The notes under the pieces are model-generated. The model was not told the origin of the DNA, ran no database searches, and was given only the letters and a program-made list of their open reading frames with translations. DNA of 64,000 nucleotides, taken from contig UQZA01000012.1 in the NCBI GenBank assembly GCA_900545515.1, positions 1 to 64,000 of the forward strand. The letters are read 5' to 3'. A program made the position numbers and the translations under genes. The DNA is from an uncultured Eubacteriales bacterium (GTDB lineage Bacteria; Bacillota; Clostridia; Oscillospirales; Oscillospiraceae). Shown here one piece after another: positions 1 to 7,671 of this stretch (position 1 is its first letter; each line of letters opens with the position of its first letter).

Positions 1-206
1 TATGATCAAATAAGTTACTGCGAAAAATGATATATGATGATAAGCTTATATCAGCTGTATTTGTCAGCTATAATAATAAAAGGATTAGCTGGTATATCGA
101 TTATGAAATTACCAATCCATCGCATATCAAATAGTGTTGCTTAAGCTGGCGATGTTGCCCAGAGAGGACCTGGGAACAGTAGGAAAAGAATTTTTTAAAA
201 ACCCTC

Positions 207-235
207 TTGATTTTCTGCTCTGCCCCCTGTATAAT
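207..235 (+). promoter_or_regulatory. Sigma-A-type promoter of psuK-psuG
   Basis: The -35 box TTGATT (207-212) and a consensus -10 box TATAAT (230-235) are separated by 17 bases, and the psuK start lies about 40 bases past the expected transcription start. The AT-rich stretch upstream (1-206) holds no convincing gene. A 36-codon open frame at 34-144 has no homology that I recognise and no good ribosome binding site. Confidence 0.75.
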
Positions 236-267
236 AAGCACAAGATTAGAAATAAGTTTTTGCTTAT
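234..267 (+). promoter_or_regulatory. Inverted repeat over the psuK transcription start, possible operator
   Basis: ATAAGCA (234-240) and TGCTTAT (261-267) form a perfect 7-base inverted repeat with a 20-base centre. It overlaps the -10 box and the start of the transcript. A site here could block transcription. PsuK carries its own N-terminal helix-turn-helix, so autoregulation is a natural but untested idea. Confidence 0.4.
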
Positions 268-282
268 ATAGGGGGCGAGGCT

Positions 283-1362
283 ATGACCCAGCGGGAGCGG
301 CAGATTTTGCAATGGATTGAGCAGGACCCTATGATCTCCCAGGAGGCCTTGGCAGAGAAGGCGGGGATTACCCGCTCTTCTGTGGCGGTGCACATCTCCA
401 ACCTGATGAAAAAGGGCTACATTGCCGGCAAGGGCTACGTGCTCCGGTCCGGGACCTATGCTGCCGTGGTGGGGGGCGTGAATATGGACATTGGCGGTCA
501 GTCCTACGCCCCTCTGATCGCCGGGGACTCCAATCCCGGTCGGGTGCAGATGAGCCTGGGGGGTGTGGGCCGGAACATTGCCCACAACATGGCCCTGCTG
601 GGCCTGGATGTCCGCCTCCTCACGGCCTTTGGGGATGACCTGTACGCCCAGCGGATTGCCGCCTCCTGTGGGGAGCTGGGGATTGACATCAGCCAGGCCC
701 TTCAGGTTCCAGGTGGCTCCACTTCTACCTATCTCTATCTGAATGGCCCCGATGGGGACATGGCCCTGGCGGTGTCTGACATGGACATTTGCCAGAAGCT
801 GACTCCCCAGTTTCTATCCTCCCGCCTGACCCTGCTCAACAATGCCCAGCTGATTGTGGCAGATGCCAATCTACCGGCGGAATCCCTCCGCTTCCTGGCG
901 GAAAGCTGCACCCCGCCCCTTTTTGTAGACCCGGTGTCTACGGTCAAGGCGGAGAAGCTGCGGCCCATTTTGGGGAAAATCCACACCCTGAAGCCCAACC
1001 GCATAGAGGCCGAGCTTCTGTCCGGCGTGGCCATTGCGGACGCCGGGAGCCTGCACCGGGCGGCTCAGGTGCTGTTGGACACGGGCTTGCGCCGGGTGTT
1101 CATCTCCCTGGGGAGCCAGGGAGTTTATGCCGCCAGCCACGAGGGAGCTTTGCTGCTGCCTTGCCGTCCGGCGGAGCCGGTCAATGCCACCGGCGCAGGG
1201 GATGCCTTTATGGCAGGCCTTGCCTGGGCCTACCTGGAGGGGACGGATCTGAAGGGGACAGCCTTGGCTGGAGCTTCGGCGGGAGCCATTGCCATTGAGG
1301 GGGCCGGGACCATCAATCCCACTCTCTGCGCGGCGGCGCTCCGGGCCCGGATGAATCAGTGA
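283..1362 (+). CDS. psuK: Pseudouridine kinase with N-terminal helix-turn-helix (PfkB family)
   Basis: Predicted to phosphorylate pseudouridine to pseudouridine 5'-phosphate in the cytoplasm, the first step in salvage of this modified nucleoside. Residues 1-55 form a winged helix-turn-helix (ISQEALAEKAGITRSSVAVHI). Residues 60-359 are a ribokinase/PfkB fold, with the N-terminal GGVNMDIGG glycine motif and the C-terminal anion-hole/catalytic signature NATGAGDAF near residue 305. The 359-residue length fits the HTH-fused PfkB subgroup. psuG follows 58 bases downstream, which supports pseudouridine rather than a generic sugar as substrate. The ATG follows a GGGGGCGAGG ribosome binding site. The HTH suggests that the protein also acts as a regulator; that part is inference. 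Confidence 0.9.
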   Translation: MTQRERQILQWIEQDPMISQEALAEKAGITRSSVAVHISNLMKKGYIAGKGYVLRSGTYAAVVGGVNMDIGGQSYAPLIAGDSNPGRVQMSLGGVGRNIAHNMALLGLDVRLLTAFGDDLYAQRIAASCGELGIDISQALQVPGGSTSTYLYLNGPDGDMALAVSDMDICQKLTPQFLSSRLTLLNNAQLIVADANLPAESLRFLAESCTPPLFVDPVSTVKAEKLRPILGKIHTLKPNRIEAELLSGVAIADAGSLHRAAQVLLDTGLRRVFISLGSQGVYAASHEGALLLPCRPAEPVNATGAGDAFMAGLAWAYLEGTDLKGTALAGASAGAIAIEGAGTINPTLCAAALRARMNQ

Positions 1363-1420
1363 CGCCAACTCTGCCGCTTACGCGGCATGTCATTTTCACA
1401 ACGATTTGGAGGAAATTGCG

Positions 1421-2341
1421 ATGAATCTCAACAAATATCTGGATGTCAAACCCGAAGTGGCCCAGGCCATTGCCCAGGGGAAGCCTGTGGTTGCTCTGGA
1501 ATCCACCATCATCTCCCACGGTATGCCCTATCCCCAGAATGTGGAGACGGCTCTGAACGTGGAGAAAATCATCCGGGAAAACGGAGCGGTGCCCGCCACC
1601 ATCGCCATCATCGGCGGCCGCCTGAAGGCCGGTCTCACTCCTGAGGAGATTGAGTACTTCGGGAAAAAGGGGCAGGCCATTGCCAAGGCCTCCCGCCGGG
1701 ACCTGGCGGTGCTGTGCGCCCGGGGCGAGGACGGGGCCACCACCGTGACCACCACCATGATCATTGCCCACATGGCCGGAATCCGGGTGTTTGCCACTGG
1801 CGGCATCGGCGGTGTGCACCGGGGGGCGGAGACCACCATGGACATCTCCGCCGATCTGGAGGAGCTGGCCCACACCCCTGTGATGGTGGTTTGCGCCGGC
1901 GCCAAGAGCATTCTGGACCTGGGTCTGACCCTGGAATATCTGGAGACCCACGGGGTGCCGGTCATTGGCTACGGGACGGAGGAGCTGCCTGCCTTCTACA
2001 CCCGGACCTCCGGCTTCTCTGTGGATTACCGGATGGATACTCCCCGGGAGCTGGCGGAGGCCTTCAAGGCCCAGAACGATATGGCCCTGGGCGGGGGTAT
2101 GCTGGTGACCAACCCCATTCCCGAGGCCTATTCCATGGATCCGGCCGTCATCAACGGCGCCATTGACCGGGCCATTGCCGAGTGCCGGGAGAAGGGCATC
2201 CACGGCAAAGCCACCACCCCCTTCCTCCTGGCCCGGGTGGCGGAGATCACCGGCGGCGACAGCCTGGCTTCCAACATCCAGCTGGTCTACAACAACGCCC
2301 GCCTGGCTGCCCAAACCGCCGCTGCTTATTGCCAGCTGTAA
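1421..2341 (+). CDS. psuG: Pseudouridine-5'-phosphate glycosidase
   Basis: Cleaves the C-C glycosidic bond of pseudouridine 5'-phosphate to uracil and ribose 5-phosphate, completing the pathway begun by PsuK. The 306-residue protein matches the family along its whole length: PVVALESTIISHGMPYPQN near the N-terminus, the Lys/Asp region ASRRDLAVL, TTVTTTMIIAHMAGI, FATGGIGGVHRG, and the conserved C-terminal GKATTPFLLARV...GGDSLASNIQLVYNNARLAA. The start is placed at ATG 1421 because GGAGGA lies 8 bases upstream; an in-frame TTG at 1406 overlaps that site and is less likely. It is co-transcribed with psuK and followed by a strong terminator. Confidence 0.95.
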   Translation: MNLNKYLDVKPEVAQAIAQGKPVVALESTIISHGMPYPQNVETALNVEKIIRENGAVPATIAIIGGRLKAGLTPEEIEYFGKKGQAIAKASRRDLAVLCARGEDGATTVTTTMIIAHMAGIRVFATGGIGGVHRGAETTMDISADLEELAHTPVMVVCAGAKSILDLGLTLEYLETHGVPVIGYGTEELPAFYTRTSGFSVDYRMDTPRELAEAFKAQNDMALGGGMLVTNPIPEAYSMDPAVINGAIDRAIAECREKGIHGKATTPFLLARVAEITGGDSLASNIQLVYNNARLAAQTAAAYCQL

Positions 2342-2353
2342 GTTGCTGATACA

Positions 2354-2392
2354 AATGTACCGTGAGAAGCAAATTCTCGCGGTACATTTTTT
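2354..2392 (+). terminator. Rho-independent terminator after psuG
   Basis: Left arm AATGTACCGTGAGAA pairs with TTCTCGCGGTACATT around a short loop and is followed at once by a T-run (2386-2392). It lies 12 bases after the psuG stop. Confidence 0.85.
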
Positions 2393-2735
2393 ACCCGAAA
2401 GAGCGCCACGGCAAACGAAACCAACCTCCGGATCCACCACCCTACACCGGCGCGACACCGCTCTGCCTTCCCCCGGGGGAAGCCATGGGTGCTGTCGCGC
2501 CGGTGCACATCAAGTGGTGTCGCCGAAAATGGCGACCCGATGTCCATGCCGGTCATTTCAGCCGCGCTGGTGGGAGAGGGTGAGTTCTCTTCACTTTGGG
2601 CAAATTCCCCATTCATCAGCTGGTAAATAAAACCAATCTATGACGTAGAAGGAAAGACGCAGAGACTCCCATGGTCGGTTTGTGTAAAACGCAAAAGGAC
2701 CACATATGAAACTATAAAATTTCTCATAATATGAC
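2393..2735. other. Intergenic region with nested inverted repeats
   Basis: No supportable gene. A long imperfect hairpin runs from CACCGGCGCGACA (2445-2457) to its exact complement TGTCGCGCCGGTG (2493-2505), with an inner palindrome around CTTCCCCCGGGGGAAG. A second small hairpin GTCGCC-GAAAAT-GGCGAC lies at 2519-2536. The sequence just after the large hairpin, CATCAAGTGG (2508-2517), recurs after another hairpin at 40023-40032, which suggests a dispersed element of unknown function. Confidence 0.5.
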
Positions 2736-2763
2736 TTGACAAAAGGGGGGCGGAACCTATAAA
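2736..2763 (+). promoter_or_regulatory. Promoter of the VWA surface protein operon
   Basis: Consensus -35 TTGACA (2736-2741) and -10 TATAAA (2758-2763), spacer 16. A leader of roughly 190 bases, rich in GC stems, separates it from the start codon at 2958, leaving room for post-transcriptional control. No known riboswitch was recognised there. Confidence 0.65.
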
Positions 2764-2957
2764 ATAACAATGTATGCCGGAGCGAAAAAGCGGATGATGC
2801 AGCCCGCATTTTCAGCCCGCATCCGGCTGCAACATAGGCTCCCACGCCGCCCCTCCCGCCGCCATGCCCGCGTCCTTTTTGGGCACACGGCCATGCGGGC
2901 GTTCCTCCTGGGAAACCGTGGCACAGGGGCTGTTTCAAAAGGAAAGGATGAGGAATT

Positions 2958-5900
2958 ATGCAAAACAAGAGCAAGAAGCTGACCTCCCGTCTCCTGTCCG
3001 CCCTCCTGGCCCTGGCCTGCGTCCTGACGCTGCTGCCTGGTGTGGCGGTAGCGGCAGAGACCATGACCATGCTGAAGAAGGAAGAAGGCAGCATGGTGCT
3101 GGAAAAAGGCGCTGTGCTGGAGGACGACGGTACATATACCATTCAGTTGTCCGCCTACGCCACTGGCACGACTACGATGGTGCCACAAGAGAGTAGTGTG
3201 CCTTTGGATATTGTGCTGGTACTGGATCAATCAGGCTCCATGGCTGGCTCAAATTTGACAGCTCTTCGAACTGCTGTTACCAACTTTGTCCAGACGATTA
3301 AAGAGAATGCTGAAAAGTATCAAGTTGACCACCGCATTGCGGTTGTCGGCTTTGCCGGAGCGGAGTATAATAGCAGCAACTATTACTATGCTAATACAGA
3401 GCTGTTTATTGGAAAGAAGCAATACAATTATATCGAAGGCGGCAAGGAGTCTACTGAAACTGCAATTGCCAGCACCCAGTATGCAAATGCTTTCCAGGTT
3501 GTGACGGATCCAACTGGTTCTGCCAATCTGGCGGATTCGATTGCGGCATTGGCGGCAAAGGGTGGCACACATCCCGAACTTGGCATGGAAATGGCAAATG
3601 GGATTTTCAGTGCCAACTCGAACACCTACACAAAACCGGACGGTGAAGAGGGGACCCGGAGCCGCATTGTGGTTATGTTTACAGACGGTGAACCTGGCGA
3701 TGGTAGCAAGTTTGAGGCCGATGTAGCTAACGCAGCGATTAAAGAAAGCTATGCTACAAAGAATACATATGGTGCTACTGTCTACGCGGTTGGCCTATAT
3801 ACCAGTGCGAGCGATAATACTACAAATTTCATGAACTGTGTATCCTCCAATTGCCCGAACGCACAGAGCATGAGTACTGAGTATGACTACAACAAGGTAT
3901 ACGCAAGGGATTTAGATACAAGCAAAACTTATTATATTCAACGAAACAACGGCGGGTACCGGAAAGTCCAATATTACGACGATTATAACCGGACTGGATG
4001 GTACAATGGCTACACAAGGTACACACCAAAAACCAGTGAGAATGATAATCAGAATACACAGTTCTACACTCGCATTCTTGCTGGGCAAGTCTCTGAAAAG
4101 TATTATCTGACCACTGCCAACACGGAAGATCTGAATGGGATCTTTACTACAATTAGTACGGATATCCAAAACCCCAGTACCAGTGTGACCTTGGATGATA
4201 AGTCAGTCATGCGGGATATCCTGAACGGGGGCTTTGCTATACCGTCGGGCGGATGTACCGTTACAACTAAGACCTACGCAGGCACGATGAAAGAGGATGG
4301 CACCATTGACTGGGAACCATTGACAGGTAATAATCTAGATTCGACATTCACGGTTTATGGCCCTAAAGGCGTCATTGATGTCACTGGATTTAATTACTCG
4401 GAGCAGTACATTGCCGAGGGCCATCCCGGTCAGAAGCTGACAGTCACCATCCAAGGCGTCGAGGCCAGGGATGAGGCGATCACCAATGCCCCCATTTCCA
4501 CCAACACTGCCCTGTCCGGTATCTATGCTACGCCGGAGGAGGAGACCCCTGCAGTTACTTTCCCCCAGCCGACAACCATCCTGAAGAGCAAAACCTACGT
4601 TCTGGACTACGGCAAGCCTGTGAACCTGGTGTCCTCGGATTGGGGCATTGGCAGCGTGACGACCTTGAGCGGGGAGGGGATGTATAAATTTGAGACCCCG
4701 ACTGAGAATCTGACAAAGACTTACGGCAAAGTTGCAACGGCTACCGCTAAGGCTGAATTGACCTACACCCCCACCACCATGAACTGGAACGGCTACGACA
4801 GCTTCTATGTGTTTGGCAAGCAGATTGAAGGCGGTGTAATCAACCAGTGGTCCAAGGTCACCGTCATGCCTGCAAACAGCGTGTATTATGAAGACACCTT
4901 TGTGACTGACGAGAAGGCCGGCACGGTAGGCATTGTGTATGGTGGTGAGTGGACAACTGATGGCACGGATGCCGCCGACAGGGACCAAACCTTGGATAGC
5001 GGTCATCCTTACGGTTGGGAAACGGGCTACGCAGGAGATACTGGGTACAGCGATGGCAGCGCCCACAAGGCGGTCGCTTCGGCGAAAAACAAGGCCACTG
5101 CCTCCTTCACCTTCACCGGCACCGGCGTGGATGTGTACAGCCGTACGGACCTGACCACCGGCACCGTGGCTGCCACACTGACCAAGAAGGGTGCAGATGA
5201 CAAGGAAGTCAGTGTGAAGGGCCTGGTTGTGGATCATCTGGCCGCCTCCGTTGGAGATGGCGCTTACTATCAGATCCCCACACTGCACTTTGAAAAATTG
5301 CCCTATGGCGAATATACCCTGACCCTCTATGTGACTACGGCGGCGGAGAAGCGGGCAACCTACTATCTGGACGGCGTCCGGGTTTATAACCCCATCCAAC
5401 CCAAGGAAGTAGACGCCGTGGTGAAAGAGGCTTACGACGCAGCCGGTGAGCTGGGCGCTTCCTTCCAGTCGGTGCGGGAGATCCTGCTTACAGCAGAGGA
5501 CTTTGATCCCACTACCGATAACACAACCGACGGCGTGGTCTTCATCGACCAGGATGGGACCGCAACCGGTACGACGACCCAGGTCATCGGGACTTATCGG
5601 GAGTATGGCCCGAAGAATGAGGTCTATCTGGCGCAGGGTCAGTCCATTGCGTTCAAGGTCAGCGACGTGACGGCAAATTACTATCTGGGCATCAAGGCTC
5701 CCAATGGTGAGACCATAGCAACGGTAACCTGGGGGGAAAATGCGGCGACTCTGCCGGTGAACGCGGCCTCCGACCTGTACTACCAGGTAACGCCCAATGC
5801 CAATGGCTACATCCTGGTGAAAAACACCGGCGAAAACCTGCTGTCTGTCACCAAGCTCCGTACGACCAATGGAAATGAGCAGGCCGGTATCACCACTGCC

Positions 5901-6083
5901 AATGTGGATGATCTCCTGGCCTATGCCAACACCTTTGACACCCTGGAGGAGATCACCTACTCCACTCAGCCCGGCGAGGTGGAGATTGAAAATCCCGAGG
6001 TGAACGAGCTGGGCGATGGCTCCATCGTTAGGGATTGGCTGGAGAAGATCTTCAAGGGCATCCGCGACCTGCTTCGGCCGTAA
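2958..6083 (+). CDS. Secreted VWA-domain surface protein
   Basis: A 1041-residue exported protein. Residues 1-33 are a signal peptide (Lys-rich start, hydrophobic core, AVAA cleavage region). A von Willebrand factor A domain begins near residue 83 with an intact MIDAS metal site DQSGS (90-94) and a later FTDGEPGD strand, so divalent-metal-dependent ligand binding is likely. The rest (from about 410) consists of beta-rich, adhesin-like modules without an obvious named family. It has neither an LPXTG sorting signal nor SLH repeats; the C-terminus is a short amphipathic stretch ending LLRP, so its retention at the surface is unexplained. The ribosome binding site AGGATGAGGA precedes the ATG. The first third (about 3190-4380) is visibly AT-richer than the remainder, suggesting a mosaic origin. 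Only 21 bases separate it from the small peptide gene, so the two are co-expressed. Confidence 0.8.
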   Translation: MQNKSKKLTSRLLSALLALACVLTLLPGVAVAAETMTMLKKEEGSMVLEKGAVLEDDGTYTIQLSAYATGTTTMVPQESSVPLDIVLVLDQSGSMAGSNLTALRTAVTNFVQTIKENAEKYQVDHRIAVVGFAGAEYNSSNYYYANTELFIGKKQYNYIEGGKESTETAIASTQYANAFQVVTDPTGSANLADSIAALAAKGGTHPELGMEMANGIFSANSNTYTKPDGEEGTRSRIVVMFTDGEPGDGSKFEADVANAAIKESYATKNTYGATVYAVGLYTSASDNTTNFMNCVSSNCPNAQSMSTEYDYNKVYARDLDTSKTYYIQRNNGGYRKVQYYDDYNRTGWYNGYTRYTPKTSENDNQNTQFYTRILAGQVSEKYYLTTANTEDLNGIFTTISTDIQNPSTSVTLDDKSVMRDILNGGFAIPSGGCTVTTKTYAGTMKEDGTIDWEPLTGNNLDSTFTVYGPKGVIDVTGFNYSEQYIAEGHPGQKLTVTIQGVEARDEAITNAPISTNTALSGIYATPEEETPAVTFPQPTTILKSKTYVLDYGKPVNLVSSDWGIGSVTTLSGEGMYKFETPTENLTKTYGKVATATAKAELTYTPTTMNWNGYDSFYVFGKQIEGGVINQWSKVTVMPANSVYYEDTFVTDEKAGTVGIVYGGEWTTDGTDAADRDQTLDSGHPYGWETGYAGDTGYSDGSAHKAVASAKNKATASFTFTGTGVDVYSRTDLTTGTVAATLTKKGADDKEVSVKGLVVDHLAASVGDGAYYQIPTLHFEKLPYGEYTLTLYVTTAAEKRATYYLDGVRVYNPIQPKEVDAVVKEAYDAAGELGASFQSVREILLTAEDFDPTTDNTTDGVVFIDQDGTATGTTTQVIGTYREYGPKNEVYLAQGQSIAFKVSDVTANYYLGIKAPNGETIATVTWGENAATLPVNAASDLYYQVTPNANGYILVKNTGENLLSVTKLRTTNGNEQAGITTANVDDLLAYANTFDTLEEITYSTQPGEVEIENPEVNELGDGSIVRDWLEKIFKGIRDLLRP

Positions 6084-6104
6084 GAAAAGGGGGGAACTCT
6101 CTAT

Positions 6105-6374
6105 ATGAAAAAAGTTTATGTAAAGCCTGCCTTGCAGGTGGAATACTTTGGCCTGACCCAGAGCATTGCCGCAGGCTGCGGCGCAGTTCCCGGCGGAAAC
6201 AGCTTGGGAAAGCCCAACCACTGGGACAAAAGCACCTGCGGCTGGGATATGGGCAATCAAGTGATTTGGACAAGTGAGAATACGGGCTGTTCGATTAAGT
6301 GGGGCGCTGATGATCCCTGGGAGGGCATCTGCTACAACAACCCCGGCGGTGGCAATAGCATCTTCACCTCGTAA
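6105..6374 (+). CDS. Candidate RiPP precursor peptide, Cys/Trp-rich, 89 residues
   Basis: A small protein with no catalytic domain. Residues 1-24 look like a recognition leader (KKVYVKP, VEYFGL, then SIAAG). Residues 25-89 are rich in Cys (25, 45, 62, 76), Trp (40, 47, 55, 66, 72), Gly and Asn, and end in a C-terminal Ser. This is the composition expected of a modified core peptide rather than an enzyme. A clear ribosome binding site (AAAAGGGGGGAA) precedes the ATG. It is co-transcribed with the VWA protein and ends just before a strong terminator. Downstream lie genes for a radical SAM/SPASM enzyme and a PqqD-like protein, the usual partners of such precursors. Precursor status is inferred from context and composition; alternatively it is a small exported or surface-associated protein. 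Confidence 0.6.
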   Translation: MKKVYVKPALQVEYFGLTQSIAAGCGAVPGGNSLGKPNHWDKSTCGWDMGNQVIWTSENTGCSIKWGADDPWEGICYNNPGGGNSIFTS

Positions 6375-6409
6375 CCTGCCCGGTCCGCTTCCACAGGCAT
6401 AACCAAACA

Positions 6410-6443
6410 GGGCTGTGGCATTTCAAACTGCCACAGCCCTTTT
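6410..6443 (+). terminator. Strong terminator between the peptide gene and modification genes
   Basis: GGGCTGTGGCA (6410-6420) pairs perfectly with TGCCACAGCCC (6429-6439) and is followed by TTTT. It ends the VWA-peptide transcript, so the downstream enzymes are read at a lower level or from another promoter. Confidence 0.85.
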
Positions 6444-6506
6444 CGCAAGCCCACCCCACCCGCGCGCCTCCTGGAACTGCCCAGGATAGCGCCAGAGCGC
6501 TGCAGA

Positions 6507-6666
6507 GCGCACAGTGTGCGTCTGCCGTAAAAACCTGCGAATTCGCCGAACATTCAGAAAAAACGGAAGATTTTGCCGCTGGGTACAGGATGTGCACCCT
6601 ATGGGGTGTACCGTGGTGATCTGTCCATCCACCCAGGGACGTAGGGTGCGGCCTCCTGGACGCACC
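6507..6666 (+). repeat. Composite copy of a dispersed palindromic intergenic repeat
   Basis: Contains the palindrome GCGCACAGTGTGCG (6507-6520), the box CGAATTCGCCGAA (6538-6550) and a stem GGTGCG...CGCACC (6645-6666). The same boxes recur near 7571, 43755-43850, 57901-57966 and 62811-62870. The open frame that runs through this stretch into the next gene is therefore not believed to be coding. Confidence 0.6.
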
Positions 6667-6690
6667 GGTGGGGGAGGAAAGAGGGATTGT

Positions 6691-7545
6691 ATGCACTACC
6701 AATATCAGGTGGCTGGGATTGCTGTGGGATTTCGCCTACCCTTCCGCCTCACCATTACGGAAGAATCCCAGGCGTTCTTACGGGAGCTGGGGGAACCGGC
6801 CTCCGGCTTTCAGGTCCATTTCCTTCCGGTCCCCGCCTTGGACCCCCCGGAACCTGACGGTCATTGGGAGGTTTGCCAGTACCATATGGAGACGGCCTCG
6901 GAGCGGCGGGTGTATCATTGCCCCACTCCCCAGGCCCCGCCCTATGCCTGCATGATTTGGCAGAAAATCCCGGGAAACCAGGCCCAATGTCAGTATTTGG
7001 CTGGAAAAGAAGAATATCTGGCCTATTCCCGGAACATCTGCGACCTCATAGGCCTGGAAGCCCTGCTACACCAGAACCAGGGCCTGCTGCTCCATGCCTC
7101 CTTCATCCGGTGGCAGGGTAGCGGGATTCTCTTCTCCGCTCCCTCCGGTACCGGGAAATCCACCCAGGCGAACCTCTGGGTGCAGCACCAGGGGGCAGAG
7201 GTCATCAATGGCGACCGGGCCGCCCTCCGCCAGGTGGGGGGCCGCTGGCAGGCCTTTGGCTTGCCTTATGCCGGTTCCTCCGGAGTTTACCGCAACGAAT
7301 CCGTCCCCATTTCCGCCTTGGTGGTCCTTCGTCAGGGGAAGGAAAACCGTTTGCGCAGCCTAACCAGGGGGGAGGCCTTCGCCCGCCTTTTTCCAGAGGT
7401 TACCGTTCACCGCTGGGATCCGGACTTTGTCCAAGACACCATGGACACGCTCCTCGCCGCCCTGGACGCCCTCCCTGTGTACCTCCTGGAATGCCGCCCT
7501 GACCGGGAAGCGGTGGAACTCCTCCGGGAACAAATGCAACCGTAG
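6691..7545 (+). CDS. HPr-kinase-like ATPase of the peptide cluster
   Basis: A 284-residue protein with an HPr kinase/phosphorylase-type C-terminal fold. The P-loop is SAPSGTGKST (149-158), followed by a conserved VINGDRAAL segment (171-179) that supplies the Walker B-like Asp. It lacks the HPr kinase N-terminal domain and is not next to ptsH, so a role in carbon catabolite control is unlikely. Homologous HPrK-like proteins occur in lasso-peptide clusters and in the SynChlorMet cassette (ScmC), where they accompany PqqD-like proteins or radical SAM enzymes. The start is set at ATG 6691 after GGAGGAAAGAGG; the upstream extension lies in repeat DNA. It probably phosphorylates the peptide or another component of the system (inference). 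Confidence 0.7.
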   Translation: MHYQYQVAGIAVGFRLPFRLTITEESQAFLRELGEPASGFQVHFLPVPALDPPEPDGHWEVCQYHMETASERRVYHCPTPQAPPYACMIWQKIPGNQAQCQYLAGKEEYLAYSRNICDLIGLEALLHQNQGLLLHASFIRWQGSGILFSAPSGTGKSTQANLWVQHQGAEVINGDRAALRQVGGRWQAFGLPYAGSSGVYRNESVPISALVVLRQGKENRLRSLTRGEAFARLFPEVTVHRWDPDFVQDTMDTLLAALDALPVYLLECRPDREAVELLREQMQP

Positions 7546-7570
7546 CTCCCGTCTGCCCCCGAGGCGTAGG

Positions 7571-7592
7571 GGTGCGGCCTCCTGGACGCACC
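7571..7592 (+). repeat. Hairpin copy of the dispersed intergenic repeat
   Basis: A 22-base stem-loop, GGTGCG...CGCACC, identical to the one at 6645-6666 and nearly identical, in inverted orientation, to 57945-57966. It lies in the 126-base gap between the HPrK-like and radical SAM genes. Confidence 0.65.
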
Positions 7593-7671
7593 GGCGGAAG
7601 GAGCCCAGGTCAGGCAATCACCCGGGCGGATGCGCCACCATCCTATGATTCGATGAAAGGAGTGGAACCCC

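Noticed and set aside
4335..6260. Minus-strand open frame (641 codons)
   Set aside because: Antisense to the VWA protein gene, which has a signal peptide and MIDAS motif in the plus frame.
6514..6690. N-terminal extension of the HPrK-like protein
   Set aside because: The stretch is repeat DNA and yields an Arg/Cys-rich sequence without homology; ATG 6691 has a strong ribosome binding site.
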